A stretch of DNA of 64,000 nucleotides, taken from Phoebastria nigripes. Lineage: Eukaryota > Chordata > Aves > Procellariiformes > Diomedeidae. The stretch is taken from NCBI GenBank assembly GCA_035582835.1, contig JAYKAV010000478.1:564839-628838 (forward strand). Direction: 5' to 3'. The position numbers and the translations under genes were made by a program. Position 1 is the first letter of the stretch. Each line of letters starts with the position of its first letter. The notes beneath the pieces are model-generated. The model was given only the letters and a program-made list of their open reading frames with translations, made no database searches and was not told the origin of the DNA. Shown piece by piece: positions 49,901 through 59,559 of the stretch.

Positions 49901-52900
49901 ACGTGATGTTATCACTTTCCAGGCTTTATTTTCTGATTTTTTTTTTTTTCAGATGTCTTTAAATTGAAGTATGTATTGAGAATGTTCATATAGTGCTCCA
50001 TATTTGCATATAACTATTCAAAAAATACCATTATTTATTTCAGAAATAACAGTGAGTACAGCTTTATCCTTTTCATTCGCTAGTATGTAGTATATTATCA
50101 TTTAACGTCTAGTCTAATATTTTATGTTCAGAATGGAAAACAACCTCCTCCTCTCAGAGTCCCAGGCACTGCGAAATCAATGTCAAATCACAGTTGCTGA
50201 GAAAGACCGACAGATTGCAGAACTACAGAAGCTGCAACAAGACATGATTGTTAAGAAATCAGTCTCCGCTGGCAGCAATTACCCAGTCAAGGTAAACAAA
50301 TGAAATGTAGCAGGAGGCACAAATCTACTTCCATCAGTTTATTGTATTAAATTTGCAGCCTGCTTCCCAAATGACAATTTATACAGCATATGATAGTGAA
50401 GTATGGAAGGCTGATGAGTGCATTACCTGTATGTCAGTGTTGCCTGGGGTCAAATCAGCAAGTTACAACTATTCCAAGCAAATGAGTCGCAATTATTAAA
50501 ACCGCTTTTTAATGGAGTCTGATGTATTGATCAACTTCATTTAAACAAAGGAGAATAATGAGTTTCTTATATGTTGATAAAATAACAGAGAAAACTCGCT
50601 GGTGTGGTGTATTTTAATGGTTAAAAGCATGGAAAACTTCTTCATAAAGAAATGAAATGGTTGTGAAGCAGAAGGTGGAGGTCGTGAACTGATAACGGTT
50701 ACTGATTCTTAGTAAAAAAGGAGTAACAATTTGCTGTGGTTACATTGTAAGGTAATGGTATTTGCTTGTTGTTGAGTTGCTAATTTTAGTAGATTACTTA
50801 AGTAATCTTGTAAATTTCTATCTTAGGTTAGCTAAATCTAGAATATAATATGAAGAAGTTAAAAAAAAAAAGTTCAAACATAGTTCAACAGCAGACTGGG
50901 TGCTGATAAATAAAGACACATACTGGAAAGGGAAAAAAGAACTAGTGCAATTTACAGGTTTCTCGGTTAATTCTTGCAAATGAAGAAGAGGATAGGGAAT
51001 TTTCAAGCAACTCAAGGAGGAATTCTTCTCATGTAGTAGCTGAGATGAAACATGTTATGTCCACAAGTGGGAATATAATTCTGGCTCCTTGTGCCAATTT
51101 CATCTCTATCATGCGTCCTCCTACTGTTCACACTATTGTAACACCAGTGTCATTACATGTTCCTACAGCACACTTGTTCAAAAGAGAATAGGATGCTGTA
51201 CTATTACTTGTAGGATGCCAACAGTGTATTTATTGTCACTGAGTCCTTGCATGCTGATTGACTTAATCACCTGCCAGACAGCCTGTACTACAGCTGTGTT
51301 CTACCTGTTTCTTTTTCTCTTAATAGGTAATATCAAGTTGAATCTGTCTCCCCCAGTTCAGTGATTATTACACTAAGTATAGAAGCGTCATAATTTTTTG
51401 AGACATGAACCTTCTTTTCAAATCCAGTTTTAGAATTGGCTAGCTGATGTCAATATTATTGGGGGAACAGATAGACAAACAAGATGACTTGCATATATCT
51501 TATTTTTAGAAAACCAGTCTAAATCGAGTAAGTTATTTGAATATTGAAGAAATGGTAGGAAAAGTGGCACAGAAAACATAATTCTTGAGTGTAAATAATT
51601 TGTAGTACACTTCACCTCAGCTTCACAAAAGTATTGCACTGCAATACCAAAAAAAGTTTCAAAGGAGGGAGGTGGAAAGCATGATGTAGAATAACTCCTA
51701 AAAAGAAAATTCAGAAAAGATTGGGATTGTTTACATTAAGAAAGAAGTAAATGAGAGGAAAAAAACCCAACCTAATAGTACTGTGAGATGTAAGTGAAAC
51801 GAGAATCTACACTCTCACTTCTTGTAAACCCAGAATAGGGGACATTCAGTGACAAATACAAAACTAGTAAAAGGACATGCTCTTTCAGGTAATGTGAACA
51901 TTTTTTCAGATATATTATAGCTACAACATGTTCTCAGGGACANAGTTTTTAAGAGGATCAAGAAAGAACTTGGTAGTTTACATTGACAACAAGAGTTTTC
52001 AGAATTTGTATACTTGATGCTAACAAATTTTAAAGATCTAGTAAAGATCATTCATCAGAGCCTAAATCAATCTCTAATTACTGCAGATTAGAATAGGACC
52101 AAACTGGGGGGAGAAGGGAGAGATGTGCCTAATGGAAGTGTTCTTACCCTTCCCCTGAAGCAGCTGGAGTTGGCTTCTCCCAGGAACAAAATACTAGATT
52201 TAGAAAGGCAGCAGCTGAGACCCAGTCTGGCAATTGCTGTCTGCTTTTGTAGACTATCATTAAAGGTTCAAGGAAAGTGTTGTTTTAGAATAATATTCTT
52301 ATTTGCCTTTTCTGTGCCAAAGGAAGTAAACCGTATTCCTTTTAATTTCATTAAAAACAACGTTTTAGTTGGTCAAGTTTGTGTCTCATATGCTATTCAT
52401 TTTCTGTGATTAAAATCACAAATAAAAGCTATTGAACAGTTATGTTTGTTGGATTATGGAATATTTTATGTGGTAGAAGTCTTTATTTCATGATTTAATA
52501 GGAAAATAGATTCCATAAAGCATTGGAGATGGCACACTTCCCTCCCTTATTGGAGATGTAACATCAAAATGTTGACCTGCCAGAGATAAAGAAGGCCAAA
52601 GTTGTGAATCAGTGACAAAGTTGGGTTGGTTTTGGGGTTTNTTTGTTTGTTTGTTTTTGGTTTGTTTTGGTGTTGTGTTTTGGTTTGTTTTGGTTTTTTT
52701 TTTTCTTTTTCTTTTCTTTTCCAAAATGGACTTTCAGCTTTAAATTCATATTTACAAAATAGCTGTTCTTCTACAAGTCATGAATACCGTACATTATTAG
52801 TTTGAAAATAATTTTTGAAAGGTGTTTTATATTCAGCTGGCTTTTAATATTTTTTCCTTTTTTTGTGTGTGTGCTTCACACTATTTGTAAATTAAAAATT

Positions 52901-55900
52901 AAGTTGGGTTGCCTTTTCATGGTAATTTTTTATTGTTTTTTTTTAATTGAAGTATTTAGNTTGAAAACACTAAGTAGAAGATAGGTTTGGGTTTTTTATG
53001 TAAAGTCTCTTGCAAATGTGATATTAACTTGTGAGAAGGAAATGATCTTGAGAAAAGGAAATTATTGGGTAGTCCATATGTATATTTAGTGTTGGAGTTG
53101 TGTATTATTTAGAAAACTCCTATACCGTTTACCCTGAATATGNTAATACTTTTTAAGGTTTTAGAAACTGCCTCCCTCGCTGGAAGTGCAGACATGCCGG
53201 AGGAGATCAAACGTGTCTTAGCTGAGAAGAACCAGCTTCAAAATGAACTGCAGCGCTGCCTTCAGGAGATACACCAGAAGGATCTGCATTTTCAGCAGAT
53301 TAATTCAAAGGTAACTTAGAACAACAGCTGTGATCCTTAATAGCTCATGTGAATCTGAGCTGGTATCAACATAGAAATATTGCTAAATTGGCGGTGTCTT
53401 GTATAATTGAAAGTTGGAGTGCTTTAAAACTTAGATTCTTCAAAACAACCCTGTTGGCTCAGACTAGAAATTGCAAACTAAATGTCAGTATTATCTTTCT
53501 GTCAGGCCTGTTATTTGACAGAGAGAGGTTTATTTGAATTTGCATTCTGAAGAGATTGATGGGGCACTGCTGAACTTCTGCTCAAAGTAAAATATTTGTC
53601 ATTATAGACAGAAACAGATGTCTGTCTTAGCTGGAACAAGATTTTAGCGCTTTCATACCAAATTTTAAATGTTTCCTTACAATTTCTTGATGAACCCTTT
53701 TGTGGCTGTTAAGACGGTAAGTGGGTGTGTGTCCGCATGCACATGTGTGTTTGTGTTCAGTTTTGTTCACAAAAGTTTGTAAATGTTCTTGGAAATTCTC
53801 TTAACACTTACCTCTCTGTGTGGCCTGGTGTTCGAAGCAAATTAAGTTTATGTTACCTTTCATCTGTCATTGTGTCTGTTTTTCACTCCTTCACCCAAAC
53901 ATTTTATAAACCTAATAACACTTTTAGCCAAACTTTGAAACAGGTGTAGAAATCTCAAGCTCCGTTGGGTAACGGGTGGAGACCCAAATTATGGTCTGTT
54001 TTTTGAAAAAATGAAAACTCGGCTGCTGTGCATTCCTGGACTGCCTGGTGAGCCTGTTTATATTATCAGGCTTATTTGGCTATATGCATTGTCCTGAAGT
54101 AGCAGCTACGTATACTGTCTTTTGCCAGGTGGTGATATCATAGCAAACACAGGGAGGAAGGCATTGGGGTTTAAAACCCTGGGTTTCTGGTTTGGGCGTA
54201 TTGATGACAGGGGAAGTCAATCCTCAGGTTTCATTATTTCCACTGTTCATAAAACAGCTAGTTAAATCTTACCAAACTGTGAGCTTGCCAAAAAGTTGAT
54301 GCAATTTTGAAACTAGTACTCAGTTGTTTTCAACAGCAGATCCTGTAGTAATTTCCTGCAGGAGATAATTCCTAATTTTTATTTATTTAAATGTTAATTT
54401 CTTTCAGGTTGTGCAGTCCGCAGAAGAGAATGCTGTCTTGTCTGCCCAGCTGAAGACTCTTTCGCAGACCCTAAGGGATAACCAGCTTCGTTACACTGAC
54501 TTGCAAAATCGTTATTTAAGACTGGAGAGGGAATATCAGACCATGCAAGTGACATCTTTCCAAGGCACTGTTCAGGTAAACAAATATATGGAAATGTTTT
54601 TAGGTTTTTGTTTTTTTCTTCTGTGCTTACACTTTTCTGGTTTTCATGCTAAAAATGAAGTAAATACTTCTTGTTGTACTGATTCAGCAGCACCATGATG
54701 TGCTGAAGATAACTGTCTTTGTTGTTGTAAAGCTGTTTTTATTTGACTTTTCATTTAAGGAAGCTGTTTATACATGCTTTTTTTTGTTTTGAAGTATCAT
54801 CTTGAATTGGTCTACAGCCGGCAGAGATGATTGGATGATCACTAATCATTGGATCAGCAAAGTTTAGCGATAATTTCACAGCAGTCATGAATCATTTTGC
54901 AAGGTGTTTGAGTGATATTTTCAGAAGTGAGATCTATGTCACCAGTTCAGCATTTCAGTACCCTTTGCCAACCCCTCATATACATCTGTAAGCTTATTCC
55001 TTTGTGATCTCTTCATTTTTCAAAAGCTTTCCTGTACTGCCTTGGTTATTCAGTAATGATCAGTTAATATAAGACCCTAAAATATCATACGGATACGTAT
55101 ATAAAACAACCCTTACTTTTCCATAAATGGAAATAAACAAACAAGAACTGTAAACGACAAAATAAATGAATCCCCTGCTTCTTATCTCACAGACCATTTG
55201 GATTCTACCTCTTTCATATTGATTGCAAAGCATGGGGCTGCTTAACCACAGTTCCCAGTGCTTCTGCACAGCCTAGAGCTCACTAGCTCTGAATTTAAAC
55301 ATTGCTAGTGGGAATGCTTTAAGCTTTATGTTAGGCATAGATTATCTGAGAGAATAAAAGGGAAACTTCAGGCTCCCAGCATCACCTCTTCTTCACTTAC
55401 ATGTAGCCATTACTCCCGAACAGTTAATCAGTGCCACCCTGACTGGTGATCCCAGCTTGCTCGTGACTTGTCCTAGTCCTACTGCATGTCCAGGAATTTC
55501 TGCTCTGCCATGCTCTGACCTAGGCAGCTATAGCTGCAGTAACTAGTCCAGATAGTCAGAGGGTATTATGAGGACTGGAAATATAATGTAGAAATTATGT
55601 GCCTGAAATGAAGTCCACAAATGTGAGAAACAGAATGCAATCCTGTGCCAAATATTTCCGTTACCTCTGTGTGAACTGGCACGTCTATATGGCATGGTGC
55701 GATACCACACAGGTATTTTGTCTTGGATTCTGTTAGTGGAATAGCTGCATTACTTACGAAACTGTGGTCAGTGCTATATTACTGTATGTATGTGTAGGTG
55801 CATTTCTTCCACTTACTGTTCAGAGATTGTGTTACGCAGTGTACATGTATCCTTCAAGTCCTGCAGCACACACAGGCAGTATTCTTCATCAACTTTCTGT

Positions 55901-58660
55901 TAGAAAAAAGGTTTGGAAAATTGCAGCTCCGGAAATTAAAAGATTAAATGGCACAAAGAGTGGTTTGTTCACTGCTTTGTGGTCCTTATGGCTTCTTTAA
56001 TTGAAATAAAGATTTTTAGCAACTAGAAAAATGGTGACTGGCTTTTTTCCCCCTTTAATATTTTCTAGGATGAAACTAGAGCAGAAGTTCCCCCTGGAGC
56101 ACCACAGGAAAGATCTGCGGTTATTGTTGAAATAGACAATATGGAGCTAAATGAACTCCGAAAAAGGTCAGGACTGAGAGCATGTATTAGCAATATTGTT
56201 TTCCTGACAGCTGTGTTGTAAGTGCGAAAGTAATGCTTTTCTATCCCTCTAAGGCATTTTGGGGGAAAAAGGGAAAGAAGTGGATTTACAGTGGATTAAA
56301 TGAATCATAGTCATATTCTTGAATTATTATTATCTGGTAATATTTGTGGTTTCTTTTTGTAAAGATACATACTTATTGGTGACTTTATTTCCATATCTAA
56401 TCTAAAGCATCTCATTATAATTAAGTCTTCATCACAAAAAAAGAACATTCCTTAATAAAAAAGAACAAGAAATTAAATTGATTTCAGATTTCATCTTGTC
56501 ATAGGCTTGCAGAGACTGAGCAACAATATGATTCAGCGCAGCAGGCTCTCTCACAGCTGACAGAAACACTGTCAGAAGAGAAGCGGAGGAGAGAAGCTGC
56601 AGAAGAGGCTCTTGGACTCTCTGAGGAGCGAAGTAACAGGTAAAATACTCCTGTCTGTAAAACATGGGTTTTTTTTCTTTTGAAATAAAAGTGTCTGTAC
56701 AACGTATTTCTTTTTCTTTTCTTATACTTTTGANGTATGTGACAGTTAGATTGCGGCATTAAACCCTTATGTGGGTGTGAAATAACTTGCATGTTCAGGG
56801 AGCCAAAGCCATCTTTTGCCTCTGCTTCCCCTTGGACAAATGTATGGTGAGGTTTTCATTTACACTATGCCTGGAGTAAATGCAAAGTGTACTACAGAAC
56901 TGGAAAACGGGAGTGTCAGATTTTTTGTTTGCCTTTTATTTTTAGTGAGATTAGTGATAGGTTTTCCTATGGGTGTTAGATTTCTGAGCAAATAATAGAA
57001 CAAACAAATAATAGAACCTGTTTGTGAGTCCACAGTACCTGAAGCAATGAAAATGCATGTGTAACTGTGTTAAAAACCTAGGTCTAACTCTGTGGATCAA
57101 GAAAATGTTATAGGCTTTGGGATTTTCTTTTTTTTAATTTAATTTCTTGCTTCAGATGTTGGACTCAGTAGTGAGTGGTATTTCTTTTTTTTCTGAGTTA
57201 GAAAAAATCTCACATATGACAGCTTTAGTACAGCCACTGTTTAGATTTAAAATATCATTATCCATCTGCCTACATAAAGTGTCCGTCACTAGCATCATCT
57301 GAAAATCACTCTTCAATCAGCTAGGGATGATGGGGGTTATTCTGAATAAATAAAACACCTTGAGAGTAGATTGCAAATAGAGACTGAAAAAGACCTGGCC
57401 ACATCAACTAAGTCTTANTGCTTTTTGTGGGGACCTTCCCCCAGTAATGTAAGTATACAAAATAATGTTTCTTACGTGAATTCGATACTTTAAAAGAGCA
57501 GGTAATTCAGTACTCCATTGTCTCCCTTTAATTTTTCTCTAGATTTGAAGTAAGCAGTTACAGGTCTGTACCTAGCGAATACACTGTTCAGATGGAAACT
57601 GAGGAGGAAAGAGAAGCCTTAATCATCAATCCTAGCGAACATGTTATTGTGCGAAAGGTAAGTAAATGAAAGTTAATTTAAAAACTGAAATTTTTTAAAA
57701 CCCCCGAATTACCAGGTACTTAGAAGTGGCGTGCATATTGTATACTGCTAGTTGCAGACTGGATTGAAGACAGCGCAGCTCATTATCTCCTTCATGCTAC
57801 CCCTTTATTTTTCCTGTCTTCCCTCTGCTATACCTTTCTTTCAACTGTCATTCATTCTTGGAGTGCGGATTTCCCTTCTGAGTGACTGGGAGTCACTGGT
57901 TTTGGGTTGTCCTTTTTATATGTAAACACTGGCATGAAGCAGCTACTTGTCTAATCTGCCTTGTCTCTGAAAAGCTGACTGTGAAGAACCCTTTATTGTG
58001 TTAGGTATCATGGGGATGGGTGGGCCATAGAGGCATCCATTCAAAGTAGCAAACTACTACTGAAACTACATTTTACTGAAAAAATGTCCTTAATTTCCTT
58101 CTGTTTGGGTTGTGGATGATGAGTCAAATACAGGCAGCTGTGTAAACCATGCCATAGAACACATTACATATGTCCAAATTAAAATGTGAGTAATCATATT
58201 TATATTACACATGTGGCCATTAAATAAAATGTGTATGCATATAATTATGCATTTTCATCTCTAGTATGTATATGTAATTACATAATACACAAATACCTTG
58301 TATCCATTCCTCTCCCCTTTTATTAATGCTGTTTTCTTTGGCCTTTAAATCATTTATTTATGCTTACAGCCTGTGCTGTGGCATCCATTGCTGCATCAGA
58401 GGCAAAAGGTTTCTAGTGCCTCAGAAATCTAAGTTGCAGTGGAGCTTCTTCTCATTTGTGTTCGTGATTTACTTATTTGACGTTTTTTGTTTCCTAACCA
58501 GATGAAAGGAGGAGCCCTTTCCTTCCGAAGATGGCTTCGAGGGCGAAGTCTTTACTGTTCTAAGCTGCTGACCTCCAGAGCAAAATCCCGCTATTTATTC
58601 CTCACATACCTAGTTACACTACATCTTGTTGTTTTACTGTGCCTCACTGGTGTTCTCTGA
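16952..58660 (+). CDS. GOLGB1: Giantin-family golgin (GOLGB1 or close paralogue), 29 coding exons
   Basis: A Golgi membrane tether: an immense coiled coil anchored by a C-terminal transmembrane segment, whose family acts in COPI vesicle tethering and Golgi ribbon organisation. Joining the exons listed below keeps the frame throughout and gives about 4,889 residues, against about 3,260 for human giantin. Giantin hallmarks, compared from memory: an N-terminal [19 protein letters not shown] segment; two KLQAAL modules near residues 2533 and 3167; [21 protein letters not shown]; five copies of a [16 protein letters not shown] module in residues 3821-4510; PPGAPQE near 4730; and a final hydrophobic anchor ending CLTGVL. 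There is no GRIP domain, which argues against golgin-245, GCC88 and GCC185. Internal residues are Glu/Lys/Gln/Leu-rich with very few prolines. The start is the exon-2 ATG with A at -3. The family is very secure. The one-to-one GOLGB1 assignment is less so, because the neighbours are unexpected. Confidence 0.9.
17665..17808 (+). CDS. GOLGB1: Golgin exon 3
   Basis: Residues 16-63, phase 0 at both ends. Encodes [20 protein letters not shown], the first coiled coil and the segment most like the human N-terminus. A second AG nine bases downstream (17673) could serve as an alternative acceptor and would drop three residues. Confidence 0.88.
18812..18827. repeat. TC dinucleotide microsatellite
   Basis: Eight TC units, about 70 bases upstream of golgin exon 4; may form part of a distant pyrimidine tract. 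Confidence 0.85.
18898..19044 (+). CDS. GOLGB1: Golgin exon 4
   Basis: Residues 64-112, phase 0 to 0, donor GTAGGT. Contains [17 protein letters not shown], corresponding to the Lys-rich KLKLHAKAKL segment of human giantin. Confidence 0.88.
20163..20285 (+). CDS. GOLGB1: Golgin exon 5
   Basis: Residues 113-153, phase 0 to 0. Coiled-coil sequence [20 protein letters not shown]. The acceptor TTTTTGCAG is strong; the donor GTGGTG is weaker. Confidence 0.84.
20960..21127 (+). CDS. GOLGB1: Golgin exon 6
   Basis: Residues 154-209, phase 0 to 0. Coiled coil [18 protein letters not shown] followed by a short non-helical stretch ([16 protein letters not shown]). The donor GTATAT is weak but keeps the frame. 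Confidence 0.84.
21502..21687 (+). CDS. GOLGB1: Golgin exon 7
   Basis: Residues 210-271, phase 0 to 0, donor GTAAGT. Coiled coil including [19 protein letters not shown]. Confidence 0.87.
22297..22320. repeat. A homopolymer, 24 bases
   Basis: A run of 24 A in golgin intron 7. No retro-element body or target duplication is evident beside it. Confidence 0.9.
23190..23312 (+). CDS. GOLGB1: Golgin exon 8
   Basis: Residues 272-312, phase 0 to 0, donor GTATGT. Encodes [18 protein letters not shown] and [15 protein letters not shown], collinear with the VREKDARF...HEDELLQLV stretch of human giantin. Confidence 0.87.
23486..23599 (+). CDS. GOLGB1: Golgin exon 9
   Basis: Residues 313-350, phase 0 to 0, preceded by a very long T tract and [27 protein letters not shown] matches the LVGRAQVVDLLQ region of human giantin, one of the clearest family matches in the 5' exons. 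Confidence 0.9.
25266..25587 (+). CDS. GOLGB1: Golgin exon 10
   Basis: Residues 351-457 and the first base of 458. Strong coiled coil with repeated EKHE(L/T)E units. Ends in phase 1 at an unusual donor, GTATCCTATT. Confidence 0.86.
25945..26054 (+). CDS. GOLGB1: Golgin exon 11
   Basis: Residues 458-494. Phase 1 entry completes a Val codon. Carries the basic module [19 protein letters not shown]. Acceptor TGTTTCTTAG, donor GTATGT. Confidence 0.86.
26441..26558 (+). CDS. GOLGB1: Golgin exon 12
   Basis: Residues 495-533 plus one base of 534. Encodes [20 protein letters not shown]. Acceptor TTTTCTTTTAG, donor GTAACA. Confidence 0.85.
27305..27396 (+). CDS. GOLGB1: Golgin exon 13
   Basis: Residues 534-564, phase 1 to 0. 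Encodes [20 protein letters not shown]. Donor GTTAGC is weak, but the frame into the next exon is intact. Confidence 0.82.
28334..28484 (+). CDS. GOLGB1: Golgin exon 14
   Basis: Residues 565-614 plus one base. A Ser/Glu-rich segment ([20 protein letters not shown]) ending MAQIEEERE. Phase 0 to 1. The following intron, 3.8 kb, is the largest between coding exons. Confidence 0.82.
28485..32276 (+). other. GOLGB1: Intron 14 of the golgin gene
   Basis: AT-rich sequence with no interspersed repeat that I recognise. It begins near a TA/TG microsatellite. The frame joins exactly across it, so no missing exon is required. Confidence 0.6.
28530..28554. repeat. TA/TG dinucleotide microsatellite
   Basis: TATATATATG followed by GTGTGTGTGT just after golgin exon 14. 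Confidence 0.88.
32277..32386 (+). CDS. GOLGB1: Golgin exon 15
   Basis: Residues 615-651, phase 1 to 0. Encodes [20 protein letters not shown] and a basic tail [14 protein letters not shown]. Acceptor TGATCCAG lacks a long pyrimidine tract; donor GTGGGT. Confidence 0.82.
33247..33370 (+). CDS. GOLGB1: Golgin exon 16 (two possible donors)
   Basis: Residues 652-692 plus one base. The coiled coil breaks into an acidic stretch and then [13 protein letters not shown], a Trp/Pro-rich piece. An upstream donor at 33338 (GTTGGT) has the same phase and would remove 11 residues including the two tryptophans; the downstream donor GTGTGA at 33371 is the preferred end. Confidence 0.7.
34221..34351 (+). 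CDS. GOLGB1: Golgin exon 17
   Basis: Residues 693-736, phase 1 to 0, donor GTGAGC. Encodes [19 protein letters not shown] and [15 protein letters not shown], regular coiled coil. Confidence 0.87.
34754..34885. repeat. AT- and CA-rich low-complexity tract
   Basis: Alternating TATGTG, T-run, TATATA and CACACA blocks in golgin intron 17, followed by TATTTATATATA. Confidence 0.8.
35219..35266 (+). CDS. GOLGB1: Golgin exon 18: candidate 48-bp microexon
   Basis: Between CAATACAG and GTGTGT lies an open 16-codon phase-0 block, [16 protein letters not shown] (residues 737-752). It adds cleanly between exons 17 and 19, and skipping it also keeps the frame, so it may be a cassette exon. Evidence is splice-site and frame logic only. 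Confidence 0.5.
35459..35477. repeat. A homopolymer, 19 bases
   Basis: A run of A between the candidate microexon and exon 19 of the golgin gene. Confidence 0.85.
35971..36080 (+). CDS. GOLGB1: Golgin exon 19
   Basis: Residues 753-788 plus two bases. Coiled coil [20 protein letters not shown]. Acceptor TTTGTTGCAG, donor GTAAAA, phase 0 to 2. Confidence 0.86.
36364..36532 (+). CDS. GOLGB1: Golgin exon 20
   Basis: Residues 789-845, phase 2 to 0, donor GTAAGT. Encodes [19 protein letters not shown] and [15 protein letters not shown]. Confidence 0.87.
36904..37008 (+). CDS. GOLGB1: Golgin exon 21
   Basis: Residues 846-880, phase 0 to 0, donor GTAACT. Short coiled-coil exon ([15 protein letters not shown]) immediately before the giant exon. 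Confidence 0.86.
37286..48175 (+). CDS. GOLGB1: Golgin exon 22: giant 10.9-kb coding exon
   Basis: An uninterrupted frame of 3,630 codons (residues 881-4510) between TGTTTAG and GTAAGT, phase 0 at both ends. Almost all of it is heptad coiled coil rich in Glu, Lys, Gln and Leu. The N-terminal part, to about residue 2500, contains [17 protein letters not shown], recalling EISFSMTEK of human giantin, and then a long stretch that seems much longer than its human counterpart. KLQAAL modules sit at about 2533 and 3167, then [18 protein letters not shown], and five [12 protein letters not shown] modules at about 3821, 4091, 4337, 4448 and 4495. Six single N bases (37640, 42339, 44178, 45898, 46104, 46295) each hide one residue without breaking the frame. 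A FFF tripeptide at 3922-3924 is odd for a coiled coil. Confidence 0.95.
48454..48605 (+). CDS. GOLGB1: Golgin exon 23
   Basis: Residues 4511-4560 plus two bases. Encodes [20 protein letters not shown], coiled coil. Donor GTATAC, ends in phase 2. Confidence 0.85.
48606..50131 (+). other. GOLGB1: Intron 23 of the golgin gene
   Basis: A 1.5-kb intron of AT-rich sequence. I see no repeat or RNA gene in it. Confidence 0.6.
50132..50291 (+). CDS. GOLGB1: Golgin exon 24
   Basis: Residues 4561-4614, phase 2 to 0, donor GTAAAC. Encodes [16 protein letters not shown] and [17 protein letters not shown], collinear with the SDKDQQLSHLQ region of human giantin. Confidence 0.88.
50292..53157 (+). other. 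GOLGB1: Intron 24 of the golgin gene
   Basis: A 2.9-kb intron. It has a T/G-rich low-complexity tract around 52629-52725. Around 51690-51780 there is faint similarity to the CR1 3' half that is too decayed to call. Confidence 0.55.
52629..52725. repeat. T/G-rich low-complexity tract
   Basis: Imperfect TTTG and TTGGTTTT units ending in T and TTTTC runs, in golgin intron 24; one N within it. Confidence 0.8.
53158..53310 (+). CDS. GOLGB1: Golgin exon 25
   Basis: Residues 4615-4665, phase 0 to 0. Encodes [20 protein letters not shown], matching LNDSLKEIHQKELRIQQLN of human giantin. Confidence 0.9.
54408..54575 (+). CDS. GOLGB1: Golgin exon 26
   Basis: Residues 4666-4721, phase 0 to 0, donor GTAAAC. 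Encodes [19 protein letters not shown], matching LSIQLCDTSQSLRENQQHY of human giantin. Confidence 0.9.
54576..56068 (+). other. GOLGB1: Intron 26 of the golgin gene
   Basis: A 1.5-kb intron with no repeat that I can name. An AATAAA at 56005-56010 lies inside it and could only matter for a shortened transcript. Confidence 0.55.
56069..56166 (+). CDS. GOLGB1: Golgin exon 27
   Basis: Residues 4722-4753 plus two bases. Contains [10 protein letters not shown], matching the APGAPQEK hinge of human giantin, then [12 protein letters not shown]. Phase 0 to 2. Confidence 0.9.
56505..56639 (+). CDS. GOLGB1: Golgin exon 28
   Basis: Residues 4754-4798, phase 2 to 2. Encodes [20 protein letters not shown] followed by [11 protein letters not shown], parallel to EERDQRVAAENALSVAEEQ in human giantin. 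Confidence 0.89.
57543..57657 (+). CDS. GOLGB1: Golgin exon 29
   Basis: Residues 4799-4837, phase 2 to 0, donor GTAAGT. A non-coiled acidic linker with [19 protein letters not shown] before the membrane anchor. Confidence 0.88.
58502..58660 (+). CDS. GOLGB1: Golgin last coding exon: C-terminal membrane anchor
   Basis: Residues 4838-4889 and the TGA stop (58658-58660). A basic stretch ([15 protein letters not shown]) faces the cytosol and is followed by about 20 hydrophobic residues ending CLTGVL, as in the CFTGHL end of human giantin. This is the type IV tail anchor that holds the protein in Golgi membranes. Confidence 0.92.
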   Translation: MKGGALSFRRWLRGRSLYCSKLLTSRAKSRYLFLTYLVTLHLVVLLCLTGVL

Positions 58661-59125
58661 ATACGCTGCATTTTCTGGGTAAACTATTTCCCTGTAGGTA
58701 ATGGTGTGCCAATTCAAGATAATAGACTTTTCACATGCTGCTGTTAAGCTATGCACTGGACACAGTTGTATATATTCTTGTTACACTATATGAATTTGAG
58801 CTTCTTAAAAGAAATTTGTGTATATCACAGTTGCTCCAAAGTTGACTTGAATTGCTCTTTAACAGTGGAATATTATATTTGCTAAGGAGAAAATATTCCC
58901 CTCTGTCCTATAAAGAAACTGCTGCATATGAGTTATTTAATATTGTTTGTGAGTACATAATGATTGATTACTACTGAATGGGTTGTAAATGATATCTTTT
59001 CTATATAAATTTTATTTTAAGAGTTAAACTATAAATTTTAAAGGAATATTCAGCTATTGCTGTTTATTGGCTTCTTGATTATAACAAGAAGTTTTATAGA
59101 GTGCAATAAAGGAAGAATGACTGGA
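58661..59125 (+). other. GOLGB1: Probable 3' untranslated region of the golgin gene
   Basis: AT-rich sequence after the stop. AATAAA occurs at 59105-59110, 59170-59175 and 59537-59542, so the true end may be as far as about 59560. Sequence alone does not choose between them. Confidence 0.5.
59105..59110 (+). promoter_or_regulatory. GOLGB1: Candidate poly(A) signal of the golgin gene
   Basis: First AATAAA after the stop codon, about 445 bases downstream of it. Two later AATAAA motifs are alternatives. Confidence 0.4.
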
Positions 59126-59559
59126 TTTTTGATTCCCCCCCCCATTTGTTTGGGTTTTTTTTGTCTGAAAATAAAAGAATTAAGAAGGTTTTTCTTTGGC
59201 CATAGAGCCTGTAATGGCTCTGACAAGGTGCACAGATGTGTATGTGGTAATGAGGTAAGCCAATGATTAAAGATTCAGAATTGAGATGACATGAAGAAAT
59301 GTCTTCAACCTCTTATATTCCTTTACTGTTGTTTAAAGGTGCATTTCTGTAATTTTTCTGTGTGGTTTGTTTGTTTGTTTGGGTTTTTTTAATTCACTTG
59401 CACTTCTTGTCTTGGTGGGTTTAGTTACTGCCTATCTTAGGGGCAAAATGTTACTCAGCTGCTCAACACATGAAATTCAAGCTTATAAAGCCACAACCTT
59501 ATGTATTTTACATGTTTGGGCTTTAAGGTACAAATGAATAAAGGGTACATTTCCAACTA

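Noticed and set aside
51690..52030. Possible decayed CR1 in golgin intron 24
   Set aside because: Only a weak resemblance (GATTGGGATTGTTTACA and following bases); no octamer end or ORF2 trace, so not called as a repeat.
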